From positions 1-64,000 of the forward strand of contig DXBF01000054.1 of assembly GCA_019116705.1 (NCBI GenBank): DNA of 64,000 nucleotides. Reading direction: 5' to 3'. This document shows, in pieces, positions 62,471-64,000 of this stretch. Origin of the DNA: Candidatus Gemmiger avistercoris (GTDB taxonomy: Bacteria > Bacillota > Clostridia > Oscillospirales > Ruminococcaceae). The position numbers and the translations under genes were made by a program. The notes under the pieces were generated by a model. The model was not told the origin of the DNA, made no database searches, and saw only the letters and a list, made by a program, of their open reading frames with translations. Each line of letters begins with the position of its first letter. The stretch's first letter is position 1.

Positions 62471-62817
62471 AGAAACGACTGGACCGTAAGCCGGGTTCTG
62501 TATCAAACGACGATCTATCTTGGCCTTGCGTCGCCGCAAGGCTCACGCCATCACCGGGACGCGCGAGGCTCCGCATCATGTCCCATACGGATGTTGCTTC
62601 AGACAGGGTTTACATAGCCGCAAAGTCGCCAGTGCGCTGGTGAGCTCTTACCTCGCCTTTCCATCCTTACCGCGAAAAACGCGGCGGTTTCTTTCTGTTG
62701 CACTATCCCTGGGGTCGCCCCCGGCTGCCGTTAGCAGTTGTCATGCCTCTGTGAAGCCCGGACTTTCCTCAGGCAGTTCTTGCGAACTGTCCCGCCGCCG
62801 TATGTTCCACTCGTTTT
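62471..62817 (-). ncRNA. rnpB: RNase P RNA
   Basis: The minus strand has the conserved motifs GAGGAAAGTCCGGGC, CACAGAGGCATGAC-type helix, ACAGAAAGAAACCGCC, GGTAAGGATGGAAAGG and the 3' AGAACCCGGCTTACGGTCC. The 5' and 3' ends can pair (GAAAACGAGTGG with CAGTCGTTTC), giving P1. RNase P RNA is the ribozyme that trims tRNA 5' ends. Confidence 0.97.
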
Positions 62818-62823
62818 CGATTC

Positions 62824-62853
62824 AGTATACCACAAAACCGCCTTGTTTGGCAA
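62824..62853 (-). promoter_or_regulatory. Promoter of rnpB
   Basis: TTGCCA, 18 bases, TATACT on the minus strand; start near 62817. Confidence 0.8.
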
Positions 62854-62856
62854 GTG

Positions 62857-63111
62857 TCAGAGCAAAAGCTGCAAAATCAGGACCGCCGTGACCCCCGGCA
62901 CACCGAGCACCGCCGCCGTAAACACCGTAAAACGGTTCAGCGGCAGCGCGACCCCCGTGACAGGTTCCAGCACAGCCAGGATCGCCAGCGCCCCCAGACC
63001 GCACACAGCGCCCGCCAGCAGCGCGCGGAACGGGTGGTTTTGACGGGCTGCGCACCGGCCGATCACCAGCAGGCAGGCCGCCATACCGCCCCAGATCCAC
63101 CATTCCGTCAT
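62857..63111 (-). CDS. bofA: BofA-family pro-sigma-K processing regulator
   Basis: The 84-residue protein has two to three membrane segments, with HPFRALLAGAVCGLGAL and the family's ending LPLNRFTVFTAAVLGVPGV. BofA holds the SpoIVFB protease in check in Bacillus. Here it starts with ATGA overlap after the DUF2508 gene; the SpoIVFB-like protease sits near the start of the window. The rnpB promoter overlaps or follows its end. Confidence 0.8.
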   Translation of the reverse strand: MTEWWIWGGMAACLLVIGRCAARQNHPFRALLAGAVCGLGALAILAVLEPVTGVALPLNRFTVFTAAVLGVPGVTAVLILQLLL

Positions 63112-63338
63112 GGGTCCGCCCCTCCCGATGACCGCAGCATGCGCAGCAGCGCCCGGCAGCGGCACATCAGCGCCGCATGCTGGTAGGTCAGTTGTTCGAT
63201 ATAAAACGGGTCCTGTGCCTCCCGGAACGCCGTTTCGTTGGCCTGCAGCGCCTGCATGGCGCCGCGCAGTTCCTTCTGCAGCGCCCGTTGTTCCCGTTCC
63301 CGATGGTCCACACGCTTGCGCACAGCATTCTCCCCCAT
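63108..63338 (-). CDS. DUF2508 (YaaL-like) small protein
   Basis: The 76-residue Arg/Gln-rich helical protein fits DUF2508 (ELRGAMQALQANETAFREAQDPFYIEQLTY, shown in part). YaaL of Bacillus precedes bofA, and the same pairing is seen here with a stop-start overlap. Function unknown. Confidence 0.75.
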   Translation of the reverse strand: MGENAVRKRVDHREREQRALQKELRGAMQALQANETAFREAQDPFYIEQLTYQHAALMCRCRALLRMLRSSGGADP

Positions 63339-63339
63339 C

Positions 63340-64000
63340 TTACAGCAATATACATATCAGACCGTCGCAGCCTTCGTTGATGATACGTTCCAGCGTTGTT
63401 TGCAGGCGGTTGCGCGCTTCCTGCGGCATATGCAGCAGTTTGGCCTGGACGCCCTCGCTCACCAGCTCATTGAGGCTCTTGCCGAAAATATTGGTGTTCC
63501 ACAGTTTGCCGGGGTCTGTTTCAAAGTCGGCCAGCAGGCTGCGGATCAGTTCCTCGCCCTGCTGTTCGCTTCCCACGGTCGGGGAAAGTTCGGTGTGGAT
63601 GTTGGCACGCATGATATGCAGGCTGGGCGCGCTGGCGGACAGCCGGACGCCGTATTGCCCGCCCTGTTTGACGATTTCAGGTTCTTCCAGTTTCAGTTCG
63701 TCGATACCGGGCATAACGATCCCGTAGCCGGTAGCCTCCACCTGATCCAGCGCCGACCTGATCTTGTCATAGGCCCGCTTTGCCCGCGTCAGGCTCACGA
63801 CGCAGGGCAGCAGGCTGGCTTCGTCCACGATCTCCAGCCCGGTCTGTTCGCCGAGTATGCGGTAAAAGATGTCCGGCGCCATGTTGGCTGCGATGCGCAC
63901 CGTCCCGGTGGCCAGATCCATGCCGGTCAGGGAAGCGCCCGCGATATATTCGCAGTTCAGCTGCGGCCGCCTGCCCGCCACATCGGCCATCTTGCCGATC
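63340..64000 (-). CDS. spoIVA: Stage IV sporulation protein A, C-terminal part (cut by window edge)
   Basis: SpoIVA is the ATPase that forms the basement layer of the spore coat. About 220 C-terminal residues are visible and include the conserved ending RIINEGCDGLICILL and the segment LWNTNIFGKSLNELVSEG, both family signatures. The GTPase-like N-terminal half lies beyond the window. DUF2508 and bofA follow on the same strand. Confidence 0.93.
   Translation of the reverse strand, partial: IGKMADVAGRRPQLNCEYIAGASLTGMDLATGTVRIAANMAPDIFYRILGEQTGLEIVDEASLLPCVVSLTRAKRAYDKIRSALDQVEATGYGIVMPGIDELKLEEPEIVKQGGQYGVRLSASAPSLHIMRANIHTELSPTVGSEQQGEELIRSLLADFETDPGKLWNTNIFGKSLNELVSEGVQAKLLHMPQEARNRLQTTLERIINEGCDGLICILL

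Overview
The window is a chromosomal segment of a GC-rich, endospore-forming Clostridia member. Sporulation genes (sigE, sigG, spoIIGA, yqfC/yqfD, ylbJ, ymxH, bofA, spoIVA), Firmicutes-type gene orders, CIRCE control of groESL, a group B-like [FeFe] hydrogenase and frequent TTG/GTG starts behind strong Shine-Dalgarno (SD) sites fit an anaerobic gut Oscillospirales/Ruminococcaceae organism of the Faecalibacterium-Gemmiger-Subdoligranulum type. The genus is an inference. I see no rRNA, CRISPR array, phage or intact insertion sequence; most of the window is core genome.

Layout. 1-5 kb (minus strand): tsf (cut by the edge), rpsB with a structured leader, then a TIGR03936/TIGR03960 radical-SAM pair with SpoIVFA-like M23 and SpoIVFB-like M50 peptidases. 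5-8.1 kb: comEA-ppk-SRPBCC operon. 8.1-12.2 kb: ymxH, sigG, sigE and spoIIGA on the minus strand, interrupted by two plus-strand genes. 12.3-20.2 kb: mutS2, recO, yqzL-like, era, dgkA, ybeY, phoH, yqfD, yqfC. 20.2-22.4 kb (plus): ylbJ, a Cys-rich mini-protein and a membrane protein. 22.6-28.1 kb: an AraC regulator divergent from gmd-fcl-manC-manA, which makes GDP-L-fucose. 28.1-30.5 kb: tRNA-Thr(CGU) and CIRCE-groES-groEL.

30.7-45.7 kb is the accessory part: VanZ-like protein; two truncated genes (FtsX-type permease, aldo/keto reductase) abutting at about 31,865; OGG1-type glycosylase; Fe-S aldo/keto reductase; a TetR gene; P1 peptidase with cytoplasmic alpha-amylase; a MATE exporter behind a promoter-leader-terminator attenuator; an HD-domain protein; an antiporter-TetR operon with twin palindromic operators; and a cobalamin riboswitch driving a transcobalamin-like (DUF4430) lipoprotein plus an ECF S-component.

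45.8-64 kb returns to core genes: tRNA-Pro(GGG); DUF512-der-plsY; DUF177-rpmF; pgi with a small P-loop protein; a D,D-carboxypeptidase; mtaB; [FeFe] hydrogenase; murA, walJ-like and rlmH; a large M23 protein with an RluA-type synthase; RNase P RNA; bofA, DUF2508 and spoIVA (cut by the edge).

The most interesting regions are the B12 riboswitch/DUF4430/ECF module with its SD-sequestering platform, the MATE attenuator with its 15-codon leader ORF, the twin-operator antiporter locus, and the double-truncation scar.
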